A DNA stretch of 64,000 nucleotides from Diploscapter coronatus (taxonomy: Eukaryota; Nematoda; Chromadorea; Rhabditida; Rhabditidae). The notes under the pieces are model-generated. The model was not told where the DNA came from and did no database searches. It saw only the letters and a program-made list of their open reading frames with translations. The stretch is taken from assembly GCA_964036155.1 (NCBI GenBank), contig OZ038423.1, positions 36,285,249-36,349,248 on the forward strand, written 5' to 3'. Each line of letters starts with the position of its first letter. Position 1 is the first letter of the stretch. The position numbers and the translations under genes are program-made. Below, piece by piece: positions 1 through 12,097 of this stretch.

Positions 1-922
1 TGTTTGCATTTTGCACTCACGGCTGACATACGACACAGCAATTCTCTCCAACTTCTAAATTTCTCAGACGCACTCTGCATTCTTGAAAATATCCTGCAAA
101 TTTTCACGATTTCAGAAACTATGCAGAAACTTCCATGATTTGCGACAATTTATGGTCACCATTCCGTTTGCTCTCATCTCCTCACTTCTTGCAGTCTTCA
201 TGTCTTTCAAAGACACTTCTTACAAGGTCACCTGCCATTCATCTCATTTTATTCGTACCCACTCTTCATCTCCTAGGTTCGTTCTCCAAGAGGTCGCGCA
301 AAGGTCTCTCTTTCTCTGGCGCACAATTTCTGAGGTTACGAATTTTTCTAGAATAAGAATTCAGACCAATAAAATAGTATTACGATTCACAATTCAGGGA
401 AAAAACTTGTCACGGTTATCAAACTCAGCATTGCGCTAATTATGCAGGTATTCTGCGTCTAGCCCATTCTGACTCCGATTCTAATACGCTTAACTGAACA
501 GTAGGCATGCCCTGTTTTGTCAGTGGCGTTACATTAGATGAAAATTTTCCGATTTCTCTACAACCTTTATTTATATTGCCTCTAAAATTTTATTTTCGTA
601 GAAGATTTTCAATCTATTGTCTTCCTAATTATTCTTGTTATCTTTCGAAAATCTCGATCTTCTAGTTCTCCAGGTCTCCTAGAATTCCACGTTTCCCCAG
701 TTTTCTATGCTGCTTTATTTCTCTGGATTCTCTTCAAATTCTCTGTTCCGTATTTTATTTTTGTTGTCGAGACTACCCGGCACAAATTTCGGATTCGTCT
801 TCGTCTCCTCGCACATTTTTGTCACTTTGCCAATCCCCAGCCCGTCTCTCTTCACAACCTTAGCAGGAAAACTTCAACGATTCAAGCGTGCATATGAAGC
901 GAATATTGAATATCTTTCGCAG
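1..922. other. Upstream/intronic DNA of the first gene
   Basis: I see no convincing coding exon here. The sequence is AT-rich with pyrimidine tracts. The first exon I can place, at 923, needs two nucleotides carried over from an earlier exon, so this stretch is probably intron of a gene that begins left of the window, or it holds an exon too short to recognise. Confidence 0.5.
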
Positions 923-3900
923 GCCCCCGGAAAAGGTGAAAAAGTGAGTGGGTTTCGGTGAGAAATCTTTGGCTTTCGTACACTGGTTATCTTCTTTCGC
1001 ATAAAAATATGAACAAGAAAAATCGCAAATAATGCAGAAATTTTGCAAGTTTTTCTTAAACTCAAATGACTTAACTTCTTGAATTCGACTCTAAAAATTA
1101 TTCTGTTTCAGAGTATCATTTGGCAGCGAGGCGGTCAAAACTTTCGTTTACGAAAAAGAATCCGAAGAGCCGACTCCGGTTATTCCAAGGCAACCGTTCA
1201 CCGAGTAAGTTACTTTCTAAAGTATCCTAAAATCGATTTATTTTCAACGAAATTTAACAAATATCCCATTTTATGAGATTCCTTATCGTGAAAATCTGCT
1301 AGTCTTCAAAGGAAGTTTATATCTCATCTCATTTTGTCTAACGTAAATAGGGCTAGATTAAAAAAGCGAGGACCTCCTCAGACTATTGGAATTATTTTTG
1401 GAGAAAAGTATAGTATTAGTTTTTCACATCATACAACTGCCACGTTAAATCACATCATAGGATGTTCAATAACTTCAATAGCTTTCTAGTTCTCACTAAA
1501 TTGAAATCATAGCATCGTCGACGAAGTTCACAGATCATGGAATGAAAATTTTCTTGCTTAAGTTAGCATATGATTTTTCTTACAAAATGATGTTCTATTA
1601 GTATTTCGGGAAAACAGTCTAATTGAAATTCAATGAAAATTTCTATGCGTCTAAAACGTATGATAGTCTAAAATTGTAGTATTTTGTCGCGAGAAATCTA
1701 CTCTACTTTCAATCCGTAAAATATACTAATTTCAAAAATAGTCCAGTAAAAAGTGACAGAAAGAGCGAGTTAAGATAAAAAGTATGAAGAGTGGCGAAGA
1801 AGATATCATATCATCTGTGTGCATGAGCCTCAGAAAGTTATATATCATAAGAAAGAGGTTTAGAGAGTGCAGAGAGTTTAGCAGGTGGATAAAAGTGTTT
1901 GAGTCGCCGAGATTTTCTTGCGTGTCGAGAGATACAGAAAAGCTCTTACTTCTCTTCTCTCAAACTTTCGCATATCTCAAGAAAATTTCCACTTCTCTAA
2001 CTTTTCATACTATTTCAAGGGTTTCTTTGCTTCTTTATCATTTCTTTTCTTTCCTTATCATTCTCTCTAGCAATTCCCTAACTCTTTTCCTAGCAATTTT
2101 CAAGTGCTCTTTCATTTCTTGTCGTTTTCTCTAATCGCGTTTCCCTCTCCCATTTCCTGTCTTCTTCTTCGGCAGCGGCAGCGAATTTTTCGTAGAAGAA
2201 AACTTTTGCACACAGGGCGCCCGCTGCTCGATTCCGAACTCGAGGCGACATGGTTAAGTAAGTTTCAAACTATTCTTTCCTTTCAAAAAGTTATCATTTG
2301 TTATGAATTTTACATATATTCTATATCAAGTTACCAATTGTAGACCAGCGTTGCGCTAATTCACTTAGTCTTGTTTTTATAACACTTCAGTTTTTCATGT
2401 CCATCATAGAGTGCCATAAAATTGAGGCCCTAACGAGATCCTAATTCCACTGATTCTGCATTCGTTTACAAAACTCAAAATACAAGTTTATCATGTAATA
2501 AATTACATAAGAATAATTTGTACATATTAAGAGCCGACTATATAAATTTAGGACTTTTTCATGGATTGTATAACGTTGCCAAGCGATATATCCTTATAAG
2601 ACTAAGAATTCTTATGCATAAACTACACTAATATCACTTAGTGTGCAGAGGGAATTTCACGAAAAATTACGACCAAAATGTCTATCCATACATTTCAAAC
2701 ATTTCTTCAAATCCAAAGGGAAACGTCTCATTTTTTGCAGAATAGCAGTCATATGATTAATTTCTACGATTAACATCAAAATTTGCGGTCTGTTGTTGTC
2801 AAAACAATTCAATCTATCGATTATCATTTTCAATAGAATTGCCCAAAACTAATTTGTTGATTCGAAAAATCAATATCATTATTTGCTCAAGAGTTGCCAA
2901 CCCTTTCAATACCTTCAATTTCCACGCTCTTTTCATCCCTTCATGCGACACTTCCTTCCAATCACTTACCACAAACCTGTTGCCCATTTTGCCTTTATTT
3001 GAATTGTATTGACTGATTCAGTATTGTGTTTGTCCATACAGTCATGCAGTCGAAACCTTTCTTCCTCTCTAGTCTGAATCAGTATTGCAAACCTTTAATT
3101 TTCTCCCAATCCGTTTTTCTCATTACTTTGTTTTTCTTCTCATCTTATTTTTATCCATCTCATTTCCAGTATCATTCAATATTTACTCTTCTTCCTATAA
3201 ATTTGATGTCTCAAGATATCCTTTCAAAAATCCATGAAGAATCTAGAGCATTACAAAATTTTAAATATTCAAAATATTGAAATTTATCAATTTAGCGCGA
3301 TAAAGCCAGCAAATCATAAAAACCACCCTCGTTGGAGTCGTTATTTTACGAGCAATAAACTGAAAATCACTACAATTTTATGATCAATTCTCGCTATTTC
3401 ACGCGATTTCCACACGGAAATTTTGGCCAAGTCATTTTTCTTCAAACAATCAACACGTTTATTTTTTACACGAGGAATACGCGCTCGCCACACACATCAC
3501 ATCAATTGTTATTTTACTCTGTCATTATGTCCAGAGGAAGCAGGAAACCAGAGAAAATATAGCTGATCAAAGAAAACGAAGACTCTCGTCACCTAGGCGT
3601 TTGGTGCACAGCATTACTGCAAAAGCAGCCGGACCAGGAGATATGACTCTGCTTCTCTGGATCCATCCCCTAAAATCTCTCACCTCTCAATCTCTTCCAC
3701 CTCTTGTTTCGCGATAATCTCTCCATCATCCTGTCAGCTGCTTCACGAAACCGAATATCCGCTGCCAACAACGTGAATTTTGTTGCCTCTCTTTACTTAT
3801 TGGTTTTTCTTCAATTTCTAATATCGATCATTCAATTGCCCATTCTCCAATCTTAAAAAATGCTGTTTGAATATTGTTTGGTCCGAAATCTGGGAAGTGT

Positions 3901-6900
3901 GCAAAGTGATGCACGGTTATTTTTCAGCATTAGAAATAGAAAATTAGCCAATGGAATGGAGATCTGCCTAAAATCACTTCTTTCTCTACTATTTCAATTT
4001 CTCAGATTTCGCACTCATCATCAACAATTTGTTCTGAATTTTACTTGGCATATCTTGAAAGTAGGAATTAGGCCATGTCATAAGCGTGAATTTAGTTCGA
4101 ACTCGCAGTTGTTCTTTCCATTCATTTTCACGCATCCACATCCCATTTTCTAACCATTATGCACTCCGATTTCTATCCAACCATTAGAGCAATGTGTTCC
4201 AGTACCAGCTTTTCCCTCTATTCTTTTCCCGAAAATATGAAAATTGTGTTTTGCATCATCTTCTCTCGGCGATTTTTTCTACATTTTCCCTTCTATCTTT
4301 TGCAAACACATTATCTTTATTTTCACTAAAGTCGCGCACATGAGCGCGAGATTTTTTCGGATTAGTCCTTTGGGAATCATTGTTCTTGAAATTTTCAAAT
4401 CTACAATCTTCTGAGAAAGTTTCTGATTTTTAAAATCGTATATTTTTACCATTATTTCGGCATTCTTTTAAAATATGAGAAAGATCGTTTCAACTGTTTG
4501 TGAGACCATACAAATTCCTACGAAAACTAGAATACTAGAAGTTTTGCTTTTAATTTCTTAGAAGTACAAACGAAGCCCGACCAAATTTAGCGCTAAGCCT
4601 TAAGAAAGAAGGACGGAGCGGAATCCGCTTTTTATTGCATTAGTATCTATTGCACAAAGAGGGAGAAATGAAGAGAGTTGGGCAAAGAAGCAGACGAGTT
4701 AGAATGATACATTTCGAATCAATGCCAGGGATGTAGAAGGAACAAAATAGTGTTAGGCATTGCGTAAGAGAAATGAAAATAGCGTTGGGAAAGAAAGCGT
4801 AGCCTCTGGGCGCGCTTCCTCTTCGAAATGTCCCCATCTGGAGACTTCGCCCTTCTTCGACAAAGCTTCTCCTCTTCTGGGAGGATGCCACTCATTTCGG
4901 TCCTACTCTTTCTTCTCCTCTCAATTTTACCCAATGTTTCTCGTGTTTCTTGCTCTCCAACCTCCCATTTTTCTATAGTCTTTTTCAACTCCCTTAAACA
5001 GCGAGGAAACCCCCTCGAGTTCAACTAGCTTCTATACAACAACTTCTTGGCACTTCGCGCTGTCAAATCACAAGCATTCGAGCAGAATCCATCATCATAA
5101 ACAATAAAAATCGGTTGCCTTTTATGGAATTGCTCGAATAAATCGAGAATTTGCCGATAAAATAGAAAAAAAACTCTTAATTCGTCATTTCTGATCTAGA
5201 ACTTCAGTATTTTCTAAATTTAGTTGTCATTCCGAATGCTCATTTTCTATTAACTCGATGGCTCTGTTTTCCGCCTTTCAATTTTCTCTTCCTTCCCCGC
5301 GCCTCTCATTTCCACCCGGTCTATTCTCTCTTCCGTTTCTCGCTGGTTTGACCATTGACCCGTACTCTGCCCTCTGCTTTTTTGCCCTCTTCACTGGTTC
5401 GCCAGTCATTTCTCCCGCCCGCTGTCTCTGCTGCTGCCCATTTTGCTGCTTCGTTACAATCGATAAATGGGACGGCTTTTCCACGCTTTGTTATTTCTAT
5501 TCTGAATTTTGACAGCAGCTTTACAGCTTTTGAAACATCGATTCTCATATTTGGTAGTTTATTTATGACAAGGCGCAACTCAGTTTCTAATAATCAAAAA
5601 TAAAAGTGTGACCAAAATCTTTAAAATTGTTTGCTATATATGATAGTTAATTTTATATTTCATCACACACAAAAGATATTCTCACTACTTCACAAACATT
5701 GATCTCCATCTTCCGCGTTACAAACGAACTCACACTTCTTCTCTTTCAGACCTCTTCATTTGTCTCGTTGGACTCTTTCTTCCAACTCCAATGAATTTTC
5801 AATATCGCCTCTCGTTTTTCACTTCATTGCACTGCAGCATTCCCGCCTTCCCATGACCCTTCAATCGTTTTCGTGTTTATCTTCTCTTCATTGGCGAACT
5901 ATAAACGCGTGGCTCGTATGATTTATAAAGCCGGATAAACTGGGATTTTGTTGACGCATCTCATTTCAAGTCTTTTTCTTTGAAATTTGTCATAGGCTTG
6001 CATAATCAAATCATGATCTTCCTACTTGAAAACATATTTTTCATTCTAATCCTTTCTGGGCTGACATTTTTCATAAATCCACCATTTGTAATTCCGTATT
6101 AGTCGAAATCCAAGTTATTTATTTATGAAGATTTATGGAACTTTGCTGGAGCAGCACATAATGCGTTTGGAAGAACTCATGTTTCGCAATAATTATCGAC
6201 TCTTGAGGATGCTCTATGCGATATAACATTTTCTGCTTGTAGGAAGGGAGCGAAGAGTGCCATTCGATATTTTACCTTTCTTGCCCATGGGGAAGGTCTA
6301 TGAATATTGAACGAGTGGCTTTTTCTGCTCTATCTTCTTCTGTCTCATTCTTTATCCTAGTCTCTCGCAATATCCTTGTCTTATATTCATTCGTTATATT
6401 CGTTACTGCATATCGCTCTTATCTCGGATTTCGATCTGCTTATATCTACAGCAGCACATCTCATTTGAATTTGATATCTCTTGCATCAAATCGAGGATAA
6501 ATTCATTTGTTCATCCGTTAAATGGATGCATCGAATATTCGTCGGTAATTATCGACTGTTGTGTCATTAATTTCTATCTGTTGTGTTTAGAAAAATGTAT
6601 CACCCTAACCAATGAAATATTAGTCGAATTTGAACGCTAAATTTTCACAATTCGATGTGTTCAGCTTTCTGAGCATATTCATTTGTCTTTTCTGTTCATT
6701 TCTGTCTCATTTCCTCCCTCTCTATTTGCACCTCCATAAATCCATCCAAAAACCCTCTCTTTGCACATTTCAAATTGAATCATGTCTCTCCGCTCCCAGT
6801 TGGATATCCATTGCAAATCTCGCGAATATGTGTATATACATGACGCAACGCATGTAAAGATACATGAATATGCACCACATCGATTTTTCCCAACCAAAGT

Positions 6901-8749
6901 TTCCAAGTTTCTGCTTTGCATTTCGTGAAAGAACCTTAAAGGGTCTCTTCTAAGAGCTTCTTTAAATTTCCCTCTAACTGCCTCTCTTTATCTCTACACT
7001 TCTTCTCACGCTTTCACTTTGCCTTACTTGGGATGTTCAACTTGGGTGTCGTCCAAAATCAGTTCTAAAACTTGAGTCAAAAATCGCAACTTCCCGACAA
7101 AAAGTCTCTCGTTCACGTTTCTGACATGGAAATCAAATTCCGACTGCGATAATTCGAATACGCCGTCTCTTTTTCTTCTCTTTGATGCAATTTTTCCTCG
7201 TTCCTTTCCAGCAATTCCTCAAAGCTAGCTAACTTCCGGTAGCTTTCTAGGTGTTTGCTGCTGCGCTGCTCAGCGCATTGCTAGTTATTTTTCATGTGCT
7301 GCCTGCGGAATATGAGATTAGATTTTATGACTCTCGAGAATTTCTACCTGTTCCCATTATCGATTTTGCTTTTAGTTCGCAACAAAGTCAAATTTTAGAA
7401 AATTTCTTTTAGAAACTAAATTCATATAGAATCAAAAGCTCAAATATCGAACTTTCAAGATAATCAACGATATCATTAGCTTCAATTTTACTCGCTGATT
7501 TCATCCGTTCCACTGGCTTTCATGATCATTATGCAACGAGCAATTTCAGTATCTCGAATACTAAAACTTTTTCAGCTCCAAGACATTTTCATTCTCATCC
7601 TCTCTTAACTCGCTGTATCGACTTATGTGTGGCAATATAAATAGGGGTCGGGTTAGAGTAATTACCGAAACGAAAGACTATACGAAAGCGGGAGATGAAA
7701 AGCGCGCAGACGAAAATTCGTGAACGAACAAAACAGAAGCGGCAGCAGCACTATTCACTTTCGCTGCCTTGCAGCAGTCCAAAAACAAACGACTCGCATT
7801 AGTTTTTCGTTTTCGTAATTCAATTAGGAGAATCCTTGCCAAATATGTTTTATTAATGGATTTGCTTAGTTCCCTCATTCATAAAGATCAACTTCCGACT
7901 ATAATTTTTATGATTAATGAAGCTATTTCAGCCCGAACGCGCCTGTTGAGCGTGTTACGATAACCACTGATACGGTTAGGCCGGAATCGCCAAACCCAAT
8001 CAAACCGCCCGCACAATTGGAAGAAGTCAGACACACCACCGTGGCTCTGTCACCTCCTTTGCCTTCGAAAAAGATGGCTGATACAGAAAATCCGTTTCGG
8101 CCAGAAGATGTATGACTTTCAGTTCAAAATTTGAATTGGTTTTTCTTTTTCAGCATCTATATCATGAAGTAGACCCGATAGTTGAGCAGTATTTGCATAA
8201 ACCGTTCCCTCCTAGTCGGCCCGGAAGCACACAGCACACGCCCACCAAGCAACAGAACAGGTGCGTCATTTATTCAATAGAAAAAGAATCCTTTGGTTTC
8301 CTGCAATTAGTACTAATTGGGCAGCTCGATTTTGAATCGTAGAAATAGTGTAGTAAATAAAGGAAAAGAGTAGTTTCGAAAACAAATTTGATGAATTTCA
8401 GCACGGACTCTCCCGCCTACCTGCAAAATGGGTTGAGCAAGGAACAATTGATGCATAACGAAAAACAACAGGAACAGCAGCAAAGTCGGGGTAGGAGATC
8501 GTCTTCGAAGGACCAGGCAAACGTCAACGAACCACTTCTTATGACTGACCGAGAAACGCAACAACGAGTCAGTAGGGGCAGTCCTGAGAAACGGTGAGAT
8601 TGATTTATTCTTTTCGAAATTAGTGTTCAACTAATTTCAGAGCTCCTCGAGAAGAGCATCACTATGCGGGTGACGATCTGCCGCCAGCTGGAAAAGTCGA
8701 ACTCATCCATGTGAAACGAAAAAAGTGCGGTTGCTGTTCGGTACAATAA
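923..8749 (+). CDS. Low-complexity membrane-targeted protein with PP1-docking motif and C-terminal CAAX box (5'-partial)
   Basis: Six exons join in phase: 923-943, 1112-1204, 7932-8109, 8154-8260, 8402-8593 and 8641-8749 (about 233 residues, start not in the window). The product is hydrophilic and Pro/Ser/Gln-rich. The first junction creates KVKKVSF, which fits the RVxF class of protein phosphatase 1 docking motif, followed by GSEAVKTFVYEKESEEPTP. Later stretches include TITTDTVRPESPNPIKPP and a Q-rich run. It ends KRKKCGCCSVQ: a basic patch, clustered cysteines and a CAAX box (CSVQ), predicting prenylation and palmitoylation and so anchorage to the inner face of a membrane. Paralemmin-type proteins have similar tails, but I do not recognise the family. 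The 6.7-kb intron joins in phase (ga+c). An alternative donor at 8741 removes the CAAX end (see 10171-10957). Confidence 0.6.
1205..7931 (+). other. 6.7-kb intron with pyrimidine tracts
   Basis: This single intron is bounded by a GTAAGT donor at 1205 and a TTTCAG acceptor ending at 7931. It is AT-rich with long T/C-rich tracts, and somewhat GC-richer islands lie near 4570-5040 and 5250-5480. A possible cassette exon around 2177-2255 has splice-like borders (GGCAG before, GTAAGT or GTTAAG after), but I could not place it in frame. Length and content suggest regulatory sequence or an internal promoter. That is inference. Confidence 0.4.
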
Positions 8750-10170
8750 TCCGATACATTCTTTCATTTCTTTGGTTACTCAATTTGAAGTTTACTAGTT
8801 TTGTCGACCAATTTTAATTTGCAAAAAGGCTTAATTTCGAACGTGTAGAACAATCGCAAATTAGAAGTCCAAGTCGAATATGATAACCACTCATTTTCCC
8901 GAATGTAAAATGTAATGAAGTTTGCAAAGGATATTTCCGATTATAGATAGCTTCGAATGTTTGCAGGCTTGAAAATTCTAACTTTTAACTTAATTCTTCT
9001 CGATTTCTTACTTTTAGCTTCTGCTTTATTTAATTGTTGACAAATTGATGTTTCCCCCCTCTCCGATCTATACCGGTGTAGCACCTATTTTACATTCTTT
9101 TTCATAATTTCATTTTCTTTTATTGTAAATGTCGCTAGTTTCGTATGAATTCAAGCAGTCTTCATTGAATTAACCTAAAACTAAAGTTTAAAAATACCGT
9201 AATCTTTCCATATTTAAATTTTCATTTGCGGTGATTGCAGGATATTATCGTTGTTAGAAATTTAAGATTATTATTTTGGAAAATTACAACTTAACGATAA
9301 TTTCCAGTTAAGGCGCGATTTGACACAACGAGTGATGTAACTGTTATACGCTTGCGCGGTTTTTCATTTTTATTTTTATCCAAGGTATTTCATGATTTTC
9401 GCAGCGATATTTTTAAAATGATCAACTGAGAGGCTGGGAAGTCCAGTATTGTTGCAGAAAAAATCAAATTACAAAATTTCGGTTCTTTTTGAACTTATGC
9501 TTTTGGCAACTTGTAAAATCACGAATACCGTACATTTCTAGAACCAAATAATTCCTTTTTGAATTTTACAACTTTTCTAGTCCCTAATAAATCTAATAAT
9601 TAATGAAGTATCTGCGCTATCAGCCCGCGAAGTTTCTGATGTTGTTATTATCATTTTATCGATAATTGAATGATTGATTCATCTTCAAACTACAAATTTA
9701 CTATTGAGCATCGAACAATGATAATTTCTAAGAAAGATTTTCATATTAAAAATTTCATGGTTAATAAAATTTTAATTAATTAGAAAAGTTATATTAGCCA
9801 TTCTATGTAAAAATGGAGTACTGCTGGGAAAGGCTTAGCACAACCCCAAAATTATTTTCCTAAAATGGAACCAAACAATAGTCGAGGGTGGAGAATTCGA
9901 AAATCGAGATCCCGGAGCTCGAGTACGTGTTGTTTACGCTACAGTAAATAGTGTACTGAGAAATTCAAAAATAGTTGGGAAGCGTCTAAATAGGCTAAAT
10001 TTAGTATCAAACGCTTCGTCTCGACGAGATAAAAACGTTCATTAAGAAAATTTTCCGATCCAATGCTTACATAAAAAGTTATAGACCGAAGTGCCCAAAT
10101 TGACTAAAATAACGACATTTTTCGATCAGTGCGCTCGTAAAACGCAAATGGTAATGGATTTTTTTTGCAG
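8750..10170 (+). other. 3' UTR of the CAAX form / intron of the long form
   Basis: No coding exon is visible. In the CAAX isoform this is 3' untranslated and downstream DNA. In the alternative isoform it is an intron ending at a T-rich TTTTTTGCAG acceptor (10161-10170). Around 9880-10140 the base composition differs from its surroundings and may be an old repeat. Confidence 0.4.
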
Positions 10171-10957
10171 ATTATCTTAGGGCTACTCTCGGTGGTGATA
10201 ATGATATATGACACTTGCTATAAAAGTGAGTCGTTGTCGAGAAATTAATTTTCGAAACGCAGCCAAATGTCACTGAACGAAAAATCATATTTCACTGATT
10301 ATTAGTGATAATTTGATATTTTTTCCTTTGATTACTATTGATATTCAGTTTATCAGACATCAAAAGGTAATTTTTTGAATATCGATTTTAAAATAATGGA
10401 AGATTCAAATTAGCTGCGATTATCATCGGATTTGAGTGTGATCCAGAAATCCTGATTGTGAGGGTTAACAAAGGAGCGATATATTTGTTCGGTTTAACTT
10501 GTGCAAATAAATGTGCGTTAATTTCGCAAAAATGAAGCCCTACATTATTTTGCAGATCTTTTCTGGATCCAAAATCTGAATCCGGTATAAAGCATAATCG
10601 AAATCGATTAATGATCAAAATATAGACACATTAGTCTATTAAAACTAGCTTGTTTTCCGACTGTTTTTTCATTAAAACTAATACTGTAAGTAGTAGTATT
10701 GTTTCAATTACAAATCAAATGTCTTTATTGAACATTCGACAAATTAGACAAATTTTCGGAATGCATTTGAATCGATAAAGTAAAATGAATAAACCAATTA
10801 AAATAAAAATTTTAAAAAACTAAGCAGTCGTGAGCTGTAAAAACTTTGCCTATACATATGGAACGTTTTTTCACATTTTACCATAATTTCAGATCAGTTT
10901 ATTGGCGCTTGTGATGATAATAAAATACTATTCGAGTTCAGTTGCTTCGGACGATGA
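10171..10957 (+). CDS. Alternative 3' exons encoding a transmembrane C-terminus
   Basis: If the last exon of the first gene is cut at the GTACAA donor at 8741, after KKCGCCS, it joins in phase 0 to an exon at 10171-10225. That exon reads IILGLLSVVIMIYDTCYK, an 18-residue stretch whose first ~13 residues form a hydrophobic segment, right after the basic/cysteine patch. It is flanked by a strong TTTTTTGCAG acceptor and a GTGAGT donor. The next possible pieces are an 18-nt microexon (10349-10366, IYQTSK) and a final exon from 10893. In the phase-consistent reading that final exon ends QFIGACDDNKILFEFSCFGR, with a TGA at 10955-10957. The first exon is well supported. The final exon's frame is less certain, because a hydrophobic reading (ISLLALVMIIKYY, stop at 10962) is also open in another phase. 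Confidence 0.5.
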
Positions 10958-10965
10958 GATGTAAC

Positions 10966-12097
10966 TTTAATAACTTTGACTAATTCTTTCTTAGTCGATG
11001 ATGTAGTAGTGTTGCTCTTCTAAAATTGTTCCTTTTTCTTTTACATGCACATGTATATCAGCTACCTTGGTCAATCCCCTCACTAAGAAAAGCAGGGTAA
11101 TTAATTGGAGGGATGGTCCATGTAGGGAAATATAGTAAAGAATATCCTGAAAGTTTTTAAATGCTTTCTTGATAGAAAATTTAACTTGTTCTAGTATGGA
11201 CCCATTTCTTATGTTAGAAAAGTATACTGCTCAAGGTTTATTCAGAAAGCAATTCCTAATTTTACAGTTGCTCTTCCTAAACACATAACGCGAAAGGGGT
11301 ATTTTGGTTCCTTCAGACACGATTAGCCGAGTTCTATTCTCAAAAATTCAGAGTAACATTCATGTGCTTCCTATCTGACCCAAAATTATTATCGTTTATG
11401 TAAATAATGGTAAAATGGTAAGGTCGAAGGATTCACTATTTAGGACGTTTCTTCAGGATTTCTCAGCGCATATTTTGAGGATATATGCTGGTAAAATAGG
11501 CCTTTTTCATTTCTTTTGTTAATTACTATGAAACTTTGTTATTAATAATGCTTACGTATATAGACTGTTTCACATAGTCTAACAAAGATGCATATTCGAA
11601 CGTACATATGCCTAAAATATTCTATTAAGTTCTCTCAAATTTTTAATTTTGAAGCTATGAAACTAGTTAATTTATGCTATTTTTCGTTAAATTGTGAACA
11701 ATTTTTATTTTTCCAAAAAATTCTTTCGATACCATCGCTCTTTGGGCAAGAGCGTTTTAAAATATATCGAATCTCTTTACTTTTTCCGTTTATAAATAAG
11801 CAAAGAGATATCACGCTGTGACTTATAAAAGGGAGCAAAATAGCTCAGGAATTAGAATTTATTTAAATTGTTTTTGAATAAGTCATTTCGTATTCGCTGT
11901 AACGAATTTCGGCATTTTAAACCAGAGATTGGCTATAAATACAAACGAATATGTGATTTGATGTATTAACTAAGTTTGAGAAATCAATTATTTACATATT
12001 CGTCCTCTTAATACTCATTACTTATGGAAAAAAAAACTATTACAACGAAAACATAATTGATTTTGCACAGGATTTTTAAGATATCGAAGTTAAAAGA
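10966..12097. other. Intergenic region
   Basis: AT-rich DNA between the convergent first gene (+) and the chemoreceptor-type gene (-). I see no splice-bounded coding exon on either strand. Confidence 0.4.

Noticed and set aside
4719..5028. Open frames on both strands, one with a signal-peptide-like stretch and one highly charged
   Set aside because: They lie inside a large intron in a T/C-rich (A/G-rich on the other strand) island. The hydrophobic and charged readings follow from the base composition, and no splice or start support exists.
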